Assembly: GCA_958295845.1 (NCBI GenBank)
Contig: OY282376.1
Span: 2,307,022-2,371,021, forward strand
From: Caldilineaceae bacterium
GTDB taxonomy: Bacteria; Chloroflexota; Anaerolineae; Caldilineales; Caldilineaceae
Direction: 5' to 3'
Length of the DNA stretch: 64,000 nt
Part shown: piece by piece, positions 55,942 through 64,000 of the stretch
How positions within the stretch are numbered: position 1 is the stretch's first letter
Layout: each line of letters starts with the position of its first letter
Program-made: the position numbers and the translations under genes
Notes under the pieces: model-generated
What the model was told of the DNA's origin: nothing
Database searches by the model: none
The model's input: only the letters and a program-made list of their open reading frames with translations

Positions 55942-56088
55942 TGGTTTCTAATCTGAAAACTGCGAAACGTACCTACGCCAATGTAGAATCCGAACATGCT
56001 GCGAACTTATGGCAGTGGTCCGCTGGCGTAGGCTCGCCGGACAATCGGCCCCAAGGATCGCCTGCCAACTGCAGTTCGAGACCCCACG

Positions 56089-56898
56089 CTATGACGCCCA
56101 GTTGACCTGCTCGTCAACTACCACCCACATATCATTACGTTTCTCCATCTGAATCCGGAAGTTCCCGCCAACGGTTGGAGTCCTTTGTATGAGCAAATCT
56201 ACACTCGCGCGATCGACCGTTTCGAACCGTACCGAATCCATCTGGATTATCGGACCTTGAATTGGCATGGTCTCCTCGTGCGTTTCCAGCCACACCGTCG
56301 GTCCATCAAAACCCAATTCACCGAGCTGTTCAGCGGGATGACGCACAAGCCGCAACTGGGCTGCCATCCCGTCGGCGCCGGGCTCAAGCTGCCTGCGTTG
56401 GCCCAGCTTGTGAATTAGCGCAGTACGCCGAATTCGCATACTGTCCGGCTCCTGCGTATCGGTGCTCTGATAGTAATGAGCCAGGGCGTAGATCGGGCCA
56501 AATGCATGTTGGGAGGCGAGCAGGCCCAGCAGCTCCTCACGCACCCGGTTCCACATCGATCGCCACTCTGTCGCTGCAATCTGGTCGCCGTGTTCTAGCA
56601 GCAGCAAGGTCGTATCTGCCCCGAGCCGGTTGATAATCGATGCCGGCGTCAAGTAGGTCGGATCCTGCTTCAAGCGCGCCAGGAGCGTTTCCGGAGTGGC
56701 TTCGGCCTCCTGAAACGCGTGAAAACGGTACCGCGTGTTCAGAGTAAAAAAGACGCCCAGTATAACTGCTCCCGTCAGGAGCAGTACCAGCGTCCATGAC
56801 AACGGGTCCATCGATTCAAGAATCTGTTGGTACGTCGGTAGGGAATCCAGACCGAGCCGGCGCAGCAGCTCCTCAAACCCGTTTGCGTTTTCCGACAT
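56089..56898 (-). CDS. Single-pass membrane protein of unknown function
   Basis: 269 residues. One membrane helix (SWTLVLLLTGAVILGVFFTL, about residues 33-52) with a short Leu-rich N-terminal segment, then a soluble region that begins with two-helix pieces (ETLLARLKQDPTYLTPASIINRL). The C-terminal half (about 205-269) looks like a beta-rich domain (VWLETHEETMPIQGPIIQMDSVRFETVDRASVDLLIQRTP...MWVVVDEQVNW), possibly NTF2- or lipocalin-like. I do not recognise the family. The gene lies between the 7TM-HTH gene and the PgeF gene on the same strand. Confidence 0.6.
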   Translation of the reverse strand: MSENANGFEELLRRLGLDSLPTYQQILESMDPLSWTLVLLLTGAVILGVFFTLNTRYRFHAFQEAEATPETLLARLKQDPTYLTPASIINRLGADTTLLLLEHGDQIAATEWRSMWNRVREELLGLLASQHAFGPIYALAHYYQSTDTQEPDSMRIRRTALIHKLGQRRQLEPGADGMAAQLRLVRHPAEQLGELGFDGPTVWLETHEETMPIQGPIIQMDSVRFETVDRASVDLLIQRTPTVGGNFRIQMEKRNDMWVVVDEQVNWAS

Positions 56899-57068
56899 GC
56901 AGAATCATCCTGTACAGACAAATGGCAGAGCGGCTCCAACCTCGAAACCTGTGATCACCGCATGGGGCCGCGTGATTGCGGCTCCTTCTGCGTCATTTGC
57001 GAAACTGCTCTGCACTCCGGACGATTATAAACATTGGACCTAAGTCTTTACTGTCCTGACCAATTGTA

Positions 57069-57899
57069 TCATATCTTGACCTGCAAACGATTGCCCTTTT
57101 CTCTCGGTTCCAACCAGGTCAGGAGTCCAAAAAGGCCGCACCGCCCCTTCTCCGTCCGGTGACTGAAAAACTCCGCCGTCCTGCGCGCCGTGTCTATTCC
57201 GGACAGTTCGATCTGCCCTTCGGGAACGCCTGCGGCTGTCAGCTGGTCTATATTGGCCTGCCAGAGGTCGAAGCAGGGGTTCTCCTGATCCCCGTTGCGC
57301 CGGCAAAAGTACTTCTCGCCGCCAGTCAACGATGAAACTGCTCTTTCAATGACCTCCTCGCCAACCTCATAACTCTCCGGCCCGATGCTCGGTCCGATGC
57401 CAACATGCACCTTAGCCGCATCAGTACCGAAGGCAGCCTTCATCGCCCTCAGTGTGGAGCTGGCCATTCCGTCGACCGTGCCGCGCCAACCCGCATGGCA
57501 CGCGCCCAGCGCATGATGGGCAGCATCATAAATTACAAGTGGGACGCAGTCGGCGAAAACTAAGAAGAGGGGCAGGTCGACTGCCTTTGTGATGAGGGCG
57601 TCGCACCTCTGTCGTCGGGTGCCGGCGTCCTCCCAGCCGACCTCGCCAACCTCGGTGCTGTGCACTTGGTGTGTGCGCACGGGTTTGGAGGGATCTCTAC
57701 CGACCGCTGCACAAAAGCGCGCAAAATTTTCAAGGACGCGTTCCCGCGCATCGCCGCGACTGTGGCCAAAATTTAGACTATGCCAGGGCTTGGGCGAAAC
57801 GCCTCCATGACGCGCGCTTACATGGGCCTGGAGAGGAAGCGAGGCGAAATTCTCGAAGGCATAGGCCACTACGCCATTGTTGTAGCAAATGCGGCGCAT
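57069..57899 (-). CDS. PgeF/YfiH family protein (polyphenol oxidase, peptidoglycan editing factor)
   Basis: 276 residues, full length. The zinc-binding triad of the YfiH/laccase-domain fold is present: His80 (THQVHS), Cys118 (FADCVP) and His135 (CHAGWRGT). Blocks ARHGGVS and GPSIGPESYEVGEEV are also conserved. E. coli YfiH (PgeF) corrects L-Ser wrongly placed in peptidoglycan precursors, and some members act on purine nucleosides. Start at 57899 has a poor ribosome binding site. Not a true multicopper oxidase. Confidence 0.93.
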   Translation of the reverse strand: MRRICYNNGVVAYAFENFASLPLQAHVSARHGGVSPKPWHSLNFGHSRGDARERVLENFARFCAAVGRDPSKPVRTHQVHSTEVGEVGWEDAGTRRQRCDALITKAVDLPLFLVFADCVPLVIYDAAHHALGACHAGWRGTVDGMASSTLRAMKAAFGTDAAKVHVGIGPSIGPESYEVGEEVIERAVSSLTGGEKYFCRRNGDQENPCFDLWQANIDQLTAAGVPEGQIELSGIDTARRTAEFFSHRTEKGRCGLFGLLTWLEPREKGNRLQVKI

Positions 57900-57991
57900 C
57901 GTTCGGAATATTTCCCTTTACAAACCAATGCCCTTCGTATGGGCCGTCAAGTCTTCCAGGAGTAGCGGTCAATACGCCTGATCGACCGACT

Positions 57992-59896
57992 TCATTCAAG
58001 AGGAATAGGCTCAATCGTGACATTACCCAGATCGGTCTCGTGTTCTTGGGCTTTGAGCTTCGTCCAGGGCAGCCAGTCCTGCGCCCGCCAGGCTCCCCCC
58101 TTTGCGGTCTTTATCGGGCGGTTCTCGTTGGCGCCGTAACGGAAGGCCCAACCGTCGTCACACGCCTGGCAGGTGAGGCAGCCCGCAGTATCGGGCGGGC
58201 ACGAGAGGCCGGTGCGTTCCTGGTTTGCCAAACGCAGCTCGTAACTGAAGTAGCTCTCGCTGACACCGCTCTCCACAATATCCCATGGAAGAGGACTGCC
58301 TCCCTCCCACTGGCCCAGATAATTTTCCTTGTCCAGCCCCAGATTCTCCATGGTCCGGAAGAACAGCCGCGTATTCAACTGGCCCGGTGGAATCGCCAGG
58401 AGCACATCGGCCAGGGCGCGGTCCCCCCGGCTCAGAACCGCCTGTACTTCAGCCCATTCCGGCGAGTCTGCACGCACCTCCACGCCGTGCCGCGCCAGCG
58501 CTTTGTTTATCCTGCGCTGTCGCCGCTTTAGCTCGGCTGCCGGCATCATCGCTTCCCATTGGAATGGGGTGTGCGCCTTGGGTACGAAGGGCGTGGCATT
58601 TATCGCCAGCCTCCGCCTGTAAATCTGACGCGCCTTGAGCGTGAAGTCAATCAATTCCTGGATGTCGTCATCAGTCTCGGTTGGATGCCCGGTCATGAAA
58701 TAGAGCTTGAGTTGGGGGAAATCCAGTTCGGCAGCCAGGCCCACGGCCCGCATCATCTGCTCTTCCGTCTGCGTCTTGTTGATCACGTTTCGCAGACGTT
58801 CACTGCCCGCCTCCGGCGCAACCGTCAGCGTCTGCGTTCCCCCTTCAGCCATCGCCCGGATTAACGGAACGCTGATTGGGTCCATCCGCATCGAGCTGGC
58901 GCTGATCGAAGCGCCCTTGCCCGCAAGTTCGGTTGCAAGTTCATCTATCTGCGTGTGGTCGCTGACCGCGGCGCTCACCAGACCAATGCGGTTCCGCCCC
59001 TTCGCGATGGCCTTTTCTGCCCAGCCCAGCAACGTCTCCAGAGGCTGTTCGCGCGGCGGCCGGTACACGTACCCCGCCAGGCAGAAGCGGCAGCCGCGCC
59101 CACAACCGCGCGCGATCTCCATCAGGTGCATACCGCTGAATTCCGTGTCCGGCGTGTAGAGAACCGACTGTGTCTCGTACTCCGGCAGCTCGCGAACCCA
59201 TAGCCTTTCAACCGGGCGAAAATCGACGTGATCGCGATTCGAAGGGCGAAGATGAGGGACGTAGAAACCTGGCGTTCGATCGAGTGTCTGCAGGAGCGCC
59301 TCACGGTCCTCGTGCAGCGCGTCGCGGCAAATATCAATAAACTGGGGCACGGCCTCCTCGCCTTCGCCGATGAGAACCGCATCGAAGAAGGGTGCCATCG
59401 GCTCCGGGTTCATGGTGATTCCGGGCCCGCCGGCAATGATGAGTGGCCAGGGAGACCCGTCCCAGCGGCTGCCCTGCAGACGATCCTGGGCAAGTGGCGG
59501 AATGCCGGCCTGGCGCAGCATCTCGACAACGTTGAAGTAGTCCATCTCCCAGGAAACGGTGAACGCCCAGATGTCAAAATCGTCTGCCGGGCGCCCGTTT
59601 TCAAGCGAGAGCAAAGGCTGGCCTGCCGCGGCCGCGCCCTTCTGCCAGAAGATGCGCTCGCAGACTACATCCTGCTCCGCGTTAAACCATCTGTAAAGCA
59701 GCTGAAATGCCAGACTGCTCATGCCAACATAATAGCTGTTTGGAAAGGTTAACGCGATCGGAAGACGGCCTCCCCAGTTCTTGACGACCGCGCCTTCCTC
59801 CACCGGCTGGCGACGGCCCTGCCAGCTGGAATCAGTCGTTCTCTTTTGCGAAGTCCGTCTGCGATTCTTTACCATTCCTGTATTTGGCGTTCCCAT
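57992..59896 (-). CDS. B12-binding-domain radical SAM protein (TIGR03960-like)
   Basis: 634 residues. N-terminal Rossmann region (LPIALTFPNSYYVGMSSLAFQLLYRWFN...WPLIIAGGPGITMNPEPMAPFFDAVLIGEGEEAVP), similar to B12-binding radical SAM proteins but without an evident cobalamin His motif. Radical SAM cluster Cys265-x3-Cys269-x2-Cys272 in GCGRGCRFC. A C-terminal Cys-rich tail (GCLTCQACDDGW) could bind a second cluster. TIGR03960 proteins are conserved in many bacteria and often sit near ribosome or RNase E/G genes; the reaction is unknown. ATG 59875 is an alternative start. Confidence 0.88.
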   Translation of the reverse strand: MGTPNTGMVKNRRRTSQKRTTDSSWQGRRQPVEEGAVVKNWGGRLPIALTFPNSYYVGMSSLAFQLLYRWFNAEQDVVCERIFWQKGAAAAGQPLLSLENGRPADDFDIWAFTVSWEMDYFNVVEMLRQAGIPPLAQDRLQGSRWDGSPWPLIIAGGPGITMNPEPMAPFFDAVLIGEGEEAVPQFIDICRDALHEDREALLQTLDRTPGFYVPHLRPSNRDHVDFRPVERLWVRELPEYETQSVLYTPDTEFSGMHLMEIARGCGRGCRFCLAGYVYRPPREQPLETLLGWAEKAIAKGRNRIGLVSAAVSDHTQIDELATELAGKGASISASSMRMDPISVPLIRAMAEGGTQTLTVAPEAGSERLRNVINKTQTEEQMMRAVGLAAELDFPQLKLYFMTGHPTETDDDIQELIDFTLKARQIYRRRLAINATPFVPKAHTPFQWEAMMPAAELKRRQRRINKALARHGVEVRADSPEWAEVQAVLSRGDRALADVLLAIPPGQLNTRLFFRTMENLGLDKENYLGQWEGGSPLPWDIVESGVSESYFSYELRLANQERTGLSCPPDTAGCLTCQACDDGWAFRYGANENRPIKTAKGGAWRAQDWLPWTKLKAQEHETDLGNVTIEPIPLE

Positions 59897-60025
59897 CTAT
59901 TCGGAAGGCCAGACTTGGAATCTGTCCTCCCATGCAAATATAACGGCGGCCTTACACTTCTCCGCCCCCGTTAGCCATCAAATGACGGGTCCTGGTCGCG
60001 CTGGCCCCATTCTAACACCTGGTGG

Positions 60026-60706
60026 TCAGCCTTGAGAAAGTAGAGCAAGGGCCTCTTTCCACTCGGACGGCCTGTTTACGTTAGCAAACGTGAGCAGGTC
60101 CCGATCGAAAGGACGTAACTCTTCCGCCTGAACCTGCCGTACCCGGACTTCTTTCCAGAAGCTGTCCATGCGGCGCATACCCGCCGCCAGAGCCCTTTCG
60201 ACTGAGGGCAGACAACGCCGGCTGTACACAGCATGAAGCGGTTGAACTTGTCCATTAAGAACCGGCACAACCGCATCGCAACCATTGTCAGAACTGTCTA
60301 TCAGATAACGGCAGCATGCCGCCGATATGAGCGGCATGTCACCCGCTACTGTCAAAGCCCAACCCTCTATCCGCCTCAGCCCCGTTGCAAGGCCGCCAAG
60401 GGGGCCGTTCCCTGGAGTGTCGTCGGGCAAGCAGTTTACCAATGTGCAAGCGGGCGTCCATTCCCTCTCTCGTTGGACCTCCTCTCGACCAAGATCCTGA
60501 AAAACAGCACAGACGCCAGGGTCGTTGGCAACGACCGTCACTTTCGCTGCAAGCGGGAGCAGTCGCTCGGTTACATGCCGGACCAAAGGTATCCCCTTCG
60601 GAGGTACCGGCAGCAGAAGTTTGTCAGCGCCCATTCGGCGGCTACTGCCGCCAGCAAGGATCAACAGAGCTGCTTCTTCACCCTCACCGGTTGTCGACGA
60701 CACCAC
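60026..60706 (-). CDS. mobA: MobA-like molybdenum cofactor nucleotidyltransferase
   Basis: 226 residues from GTG 60706, which has AAGGGG 6 nt upstream; the open frame runs 10 codons earlier from TTG. The nucleotide-binding ILAGGSSRRMGADKLLLPV opens the protein, followed by PLGGLATGLRRIEGWALTVAGDMPLI, the metal-binding GDMP. MobA attaches GMP to molybdopterin. MocA (CTP-specific) is a close alternative, not separable by eye. Only the MOSC protein at 8198 is otherwise molybdenum-linked in the window. Confidence 0.8.
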   Translation of the reverse strand: MVSSTTGEGEEAALLILAGGSSRRMGADKLLLPVPPKGIPLVRHVTERLLPLAAKVTVVANDPGVCAVFQDLGREEVQREREWTPACTLVNCLPDDTPGNGPLGGLATGLRRIEGWALTVAGDMPLISAACCRYLIDSSDNGCDAVVPVLNGQVQPLHAVYSRRCLPSVERALAAGMRRMDSFWKEVRVRQVQAEELRPFDRDLLTFANVNRPSEWKEALALLSQG

Positions 60707-60741
60707 AATTGCCCCTTGATTACCTCTCCGCACCAATAGAA

Positions 60742-60769
60742 AAAGCGAGTTGCATTCACAACTCGCTTT
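60742..60769 (-). terminator. Intrinsic terminator of acpP
   Basis: Stem AAAGCGAGTTG / CAACTCGCTTT with a 6-nt loop; on the minus strand it is followed by TTTTTC. Complementary A/T flanks let it serve both directions. It lies 31 nt after the acpP stop codon. Confidence 0.88.
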
Positions 60770-60799
60770 TGTAAAGCAGGCATTGTACCCACAGACAAT

Positions 60800-61036
60800 T
60801 CAGGCCGTTTGAGCGTCGAGATGCTTCACTACATCGCCGACAGTCTCGATCTCCTGGGCCTGCTCGTCGCTGATCTCGCCGCCAAACTCCTCTTCGAAAG
60901 ACATTATCAACTCAACCAAGTCCAAACTGTCGGCATCCAAATCCTCTTTGAACTTGGCATTTTCAGTTACTTCATCAGGATCAACATCTAGCTGATCCAC
61001 TATGATATCGCGAACCTGCTCAAAAGTTGTTGACAT
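60800..61036 (-). CDS. acpP: Acyl carrier protein
   Basis: 78 residues, strongly acidic. Carries growing acyl chains in fatty acid synthesis on a phosphopantetheine arm attached to Ser37 in the [12 protein letters not shown] motif. Four-helix pattern and length match standard AcpP. GGAGG sits 7 nt before ATG 61036, with a promoter-like TATAAT upstream and an intrinsic terminator downstream, so it is monocistronic and not linked to other fab genes here. Confidence 0.97.
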   Translation of the reverse strand: MSTTFEQVRDIIVDQLDVDPDEVTENAKFKEDLDADSLDLVELIMSFEEEFGGEISDEQAQEIETVGDVVKHLDAQTA

Positions 61037-61091
61037 TCTCGAACCTCCTTTGGTCGATATACGTGTTCAAAAATTAATGCGAATGTCTTGC

Positions 61092-61120
61092 ATTATAAAT
61101 CATATAACACTAGAATCGAA
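61092..61120 (-). promoter_or_regulatory. Candidate acpP promoter
   Basis: Minus-strand TATAAT (61092-61097), 17 nt from TTCGAT (61115-61120). The -10 is perfect, the -35 only partial. Predicted 5' UTR of about 50 nt. Confidence 0.55.
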
Positions 61121-61276
61121 AGAGAGTTACGTTTTTCGGGACGATTATCGGGTGTAGTTGCATGACCCGATCATCGAGCGGCATTTTCAAACCCTTGCCG
61201 GTTTTCAACGAAGGGCCCTAGGCGAAATCCTGCCCTGCCCAGAGACCTGAGGGTCCCGCCGCTCAGTTCCATTGGC

Positions 61277-63664
61277 ATGTTGGCCTTGGGAGTCTCTCCC
61301 TCGCCTTCTGTGCCCTGTGCAACAGGTAGTGGGAGGGCTTGTTTGTCCACCGCAGGTCGAAAAGACGATCACATTCGCATTAACCTGGAAGAGGATGTCG
61401 CCTTCCGGCAATTGACAACCGGTCTGGAACGCTTCCATTTCATTCACCAGGCCCTGCCAGAGATCGACCTCGCATCCGTAGACCCCACTGTCCTCCTCTT
61501 CGGCAAGCGACTCAGTGCTCCCATCCTGGTCAGTTCGATGACCGGTGGCACCAGGCAGGCAGGACTCTTCAACCAGCGTCTGGCCAAGGCTGTTCAGGCG
61601 AAAGGCCTGGCTATGGGCGTCGGCAGCCAGCGCGCCGCACTGGAGCAGTCCGATGCCCAGGACTCATTTGCCGTACGTACCCATGCGCCGGATGCATTGG
61701 TCTTCGCCAACCTCGGTGCCGTGCAGCTCAACTACGGCTACACAGTCGATCACTGCAAACGCGCTGTCGACATGGTCGAGGCCGACGCCCTCATCCTGCA
61801 TCTGAATCCCCTGCAGGAGGTCCTGCAGCCTGAAGGCGATGCCCTCTGGGACGGACTGTTATCCCGAATCGAAGAGGTCTGCACGCATGTCGGCGTCCCT
61901 GTAATCGCCAAGGAGGTCGGCTGGGGAATCAGTAGTCAATCCGCCCGTCTCCTGATCGGGGCCGGAATCAGCGCTATCGACGTGGCCGGCGCCGGAGGCA
62001 CCTCCTGGAGCGAGGTTGAGAAGCATCGCGCACCCACAGAGCGCCATCGCAGGCTGGCTGCAGCCTATCGAGAGTGGGGCATCCCCACCGCCACCAGCCT
62101 CGCCTACGTCCGCGCAGCCCGCGCAGAAGCCGGACAGCCGGAACTACCGATCTTCGCCAGCGGCGGCATACGCAGCGGCCAGGATGTCGCCAAGGCAGTG
62201 GCGCTCGGCGCAGACCTTGTCGGCCTCGCTTCTCCCTTCCTCAAACGAGCCGTAGAATCGTCCGCGGCCGTAGAAGAAGAGATCGATATCCTGGTCGAGG
62301 AGTTGCGAATCGCGATGTTCGCCAGCGGCTCCCGAAACCTCGAATCCTTGCGCCAGCCCGGCGTCCTGGTCCATAGGGATGTTCTGACTCAGGGCACCGT
62401 ACCCGTTGAAGCGCGACCACGGCAGCCTGCTCCAACCGAGAGTGGCGAAGGCGACAGAGAGGAAGGGCAGTTCCTTTCAACCGAGGACGCAAATCCAGAG
62501 AACACCGGCGCAGTCACACAACAGCAATCGAGAAACACAGAACCAGAGCCCGATCTGCGCGACACCGCAGAACCCCATTCGCCTGCGTCAATTCCTGCAA
62601 AGCAGAAGAAAAAGTCAATGGATGCTTTCGCTTCTCTGTGGTTGCCCCGCCTCGAGGAGGAAATGCAGGCAGTTCTCGCGATCCGCCATCCAATGCAGGC
62701 CAACCACTACGCCATGATGCACTATCACATGGGGTGGGCCGATGAATCCCTTCGTCCAGGCGCTCTTGGCGCAGGAAAACGAATCCGGCCGCTTCTCTGT
62801 CTGATGGCATGTGACGCCGTAGGGGGAGTCCCGGACGAGGCCTTGCCCGCGGCCGCGGCGGTCGAAATCCTGCACAACTTTTCCCTTGTCCACGATGATA
62901 TCGAGGATGGCGACGAAACCCGCCGCCACCGCCCCACGCTGTGGGCGCTCTGGGGCGTGCCCCAAGCCATCAATGTGGGTGACGGGATGTTCGCGCTCGC
63001 CTATTCCGCACTACTGCGATCTGTTGGCGCCAGTTCCGTGAACGGAGCTCCTGATTCAACAGGCGGGTATGGCCGCTCACTCGCGGCCGTCGATGGTCTT
63101 ACCCAAATCTGTATTGAACTGACAGAAGGCCAGCATCTTGACCTGAGCTTTGAGGAGCGTGAAGAAGTTTCCGTCTCCGAGTATCTTCGCATGATAGGGG
63201 GCAAGACCGCGGCCCTCATCGCCGGGTCAACCGCAATGGGGGCTCTGTTCGGGGGCGCCAACCAACCTGAAATCGAAAGCCTGTACCGATTCGGCCATAG
63301 CATGGGCCTGGCGTTTCAAATCCAGGATGACATACTCGGCATTTGGGGCGATTCCGAAGTCACTGGCAAGCCGGCAGGTAACGACATCCTCCGCCGTAAG
63401 AAAAGTCTTCCACTGATCTTTGGGTTGGAGCATCCGCAGAAGGGAGCAGACATCAGGTCCCTTTGGCGTCGCGGCATAACAGAGGAAAACCTGTCCGAAG
63501 CGACTGCGCTGCTGGCGGAAACGGGCGCAAAGCGTTGGTCGACAACACAGGTTCTCAAATACCACAGCCAAGCTATGCAAGCCCTGAACCAGGCACTCGG
63601 GAGTCAGACCGGTACTTCCCTGCTTCAGGAACTGGCCGATCAACTGCTCCAACGTCAGAGCTGA
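61277..63664 (+). CDS. Fused type 2 isopentenyl-diphosphate isomerase and polyprenyl diphosphate synthase
   Basis: 795 residues in one frame. Residues 28-375 are a complete type 2 (FMN-dependent) IPP isomerase: [16 protein letters not shown] (86-92), HLNPLQE with catalytic Gln180, AGAGGTSW and [11 protein letters not shown]. After a polar, Pro/Glu/Gln-rich linker (376-447) comes a complete trans-polyprenyl synthase (448-795): GAGKRIRP, first Asp motif DDIED (540-544), [17 protein letters not shown] and second Asp motif [10 protein letters not shown] (683-692). Together they would isomerise IPP to DMAPP and condense the two into FPP, GGPP or longer. ATG 61277 has no ribosome binding site; TTG 61343, preceded by GGGAGGG, is a good alternative that keeps every domain. 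No product-length prediction is attempted. Confidence 0.9.
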   Translation: MLALGVSPSPSVPCATGSGRACLSTAGRKDDHIRINLEEDVAFRQLTTGLERFHFIHQALPEIDLASVDPTVLLFGKRLSAPILVSSMTGGTRQAGLFNQRLAKAVQAKGLAMGVGSQRAALEQSDAQDSFAVRTHAPDALVFANLGAVQLNYGYTVDHCKRAVDMVEADALILHLNPLQEVLQPEGDALWDGLLSRIEEVCTHVGVPVIAKEVGWGISSQSARLLIGAGISAIDVAGAGGTSWSEVEKHRAPTERHRRLAAAYREWGIPTATSLAYVRAARAEAGQPELPIFASGGIRSGQDVAKAVALGADLVGLASPFLKRAVESSAAVEEEIDILVEELRIAMFASGSRNLESLRQPGVLVHRDVLTQGTVPVEARPRQPAPTESGEGDREEGQFLSTEDANPENTGAVTQQQSRNTEPEPDLRDTAEPHSPASIPAKQKKKSMDAFASLWLPRLEEEMQAVLAIRHPMQANHYAMMHYHMGWADESLRPGALGAGKRIRPLLCLMACDAVGGVPDEALPAAAAVEILHNFSLVHDDIEDGDETRRHRPTLWALWGVPQAINVGDGMFALAYSALLRSVGASSVNGAPDSTGGYGRSLAAVDGLTQICIELTEGQHLDLSFEEREEVSVSEYLRMIGGKTAALIAGSTAMGALFGGANQPEIESLYRFGHSMGLAFQIQDDILGIWGDSEVTGKPAGNDILRRKKSLPLIFGLEHPQKGADIRSLWRRGITEENLSEATALLAETGAKRWSTTQVLKYHSQAMQALNQALGSQTGTSLLQELADQLLQRQS

Positions 63665-63760
63665 AACAGCGCCAAATCCCCCTACGCCGCCTCTCTGTCC
63701 CCACTGACCAACAGTCCCCAAAACTGAGCGCCGCCAGCCTCACTTCAGGAACGGGCAAAG

Positions 63761-64000
63761 CTAGGTCGAATCCGACCAAACCTCAAGCACCCGCCTTACC
63801 GCCGCGCAGAAGGCATCGGCGCTGGCCCCATCGAGCACGCGATGGTCATAACTCAAGGCCACGTCCATCATCGGTCGAAAAGCCAGGTAGTCGTCCACAC
63901 TGGCTTCGTACGGCTTGCTGCTGCTGACAACCACGGGCCGCTTTTCGATAGCTCCCGTCCCAAGTATGGCGACTTGCGGTTGCAGGATCACGGGCGTCTG
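63761..64000 (-). CDS. C-terminal end of a 2-oxoacid dehydrogenase E2 acyltransferase (runs off the right edge)
   Basis: The last 79 residues of the catalytic domain. Seen: TPVILQPQVAILGTGAI at the edge, then LSYDHRVLDGA with the catalytic His of the H-x3-D-G motif, and a final helix. E2 transfers the acyl group from lipoyl to CoA in pyruvate-, 2-oxoglutarate- or branched-chain-oxoacid dehydrogenase complexes; which one cannot be told from this fragment. The 5' part is outside the window. Confidence 0.92.
   Translation of the reverse strand, partial: QTPVILQPQVAILGTGAIEKRPVVVSSSKPYEASVDDYLAFRPMMDVALSYDHRVLDGASADAFCAAVRRVLEVWSDST

Noticed and set aside
61277..63664. Fusion explained by a sequencing frameshift joining two genes
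   Set aside because: The frame is continuous through a linker of normal polar composition, and the second half has no start signal. It cannot be fully excluded without reads, so the check is listed in the findings.

Overview
The window is chromosomal DNA of a free-living bacterium of moderately high GC. There are no rRNAs, phage genes, plasmid genes, insertion sequences or CRISPR arrays. The gene mix (LysW-type lysine operon, type 2 IPP isomerase, paired sulfatases, PhyH and enolase-superfamily catabolic genes, dispersed palindromic repeats, very large secreted repeat protein) is what I would expect from a Chloroflexota lineage, perhaps Caldilineae- or Anaerolineae-like. That placement is inference from gene content, not from a marker gene.

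Layout. (1) 1-1400: the 5' part of acetolactate synthase ilvB (minus strand), preceded by a promoter, a Leu/Val-rich leader peptide and an intrinsic terminator, which looks like a transcription attenuator. (2) 1690-9350: a coiled-coil PD-(D/E)XK-like protein, a sulfatase, a heterodimeric ABC exporter pair with one degenerate ATP site, a MOSC protein and a small membrane protein. (3) 9519-15718: a complete minus-strand lysine (alpha-aminoadipate) operon, hcs-lysT-lysU-nudix-lysW-lysX-lysY. It is headed by a consensus promoter and a 21-codon leader peptide with three Lys codons in four. Mutually exclusive RNA pairings that end in a terminator follow. (4) 16599-24419: one 2606-residue secreted protein with about 17 putative Ig-like (He_PIG) repeats and five SH3b domains, including a recent 810-bp internal tandem duplication. 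(5) 24846-32600: a catabolic mixture (VOC protein, galactonate-dehydratase-like enzyme, aldo/keto reductase, sulfatase, methyltransferase, PhyH dioxygenase) separated by repeat-rich intergenic DNA. (6) 33923-41169: a plus-strand cluster of three amidohydrolases, an MscS channel, a Rieske protein, a class III aminotransferase-fold enzyme and an APH-fold kinase. (7) 41394-64000: mostly housekeeping genes, namely a DHFR-like reductase, DEAD-box helicase, NAD synthase, Gfo/Idh/MocA oxidoreductase, PrsW and RDD zinc-ribbon membrane proteins, tRNA-Val, SDR, acetoacetate-decarboxylase-like protein, FtsK, a 7TM-HTH protein, PgeF-like protein, radical SAM protein, MobA and AcpP. A single-chain fusion of type 2 IPP isomerase with a polyprenyl diphosphate synthase follows, then the 3' end of a 2-oxoacid dehydrogenase E2 gene.

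How the parts fit. The strongest internal cross-check is in the lysine operon. The Lys codons of the leader peptide and the enzymes downstream independently point to lysine as product and regulator, which also argues that LysX/LysY here serve lysine rather than arginine synthesis. The ilvB leader repeats the same logic for branched-chain amino acids. This organism therefore appears to use ribosome-mediated attenuation for at least two amino acid pathways. The other notable item is the isoprenoid fusion, which would couple IPP/DMAPP isomerisation to prenyl chain elongation.
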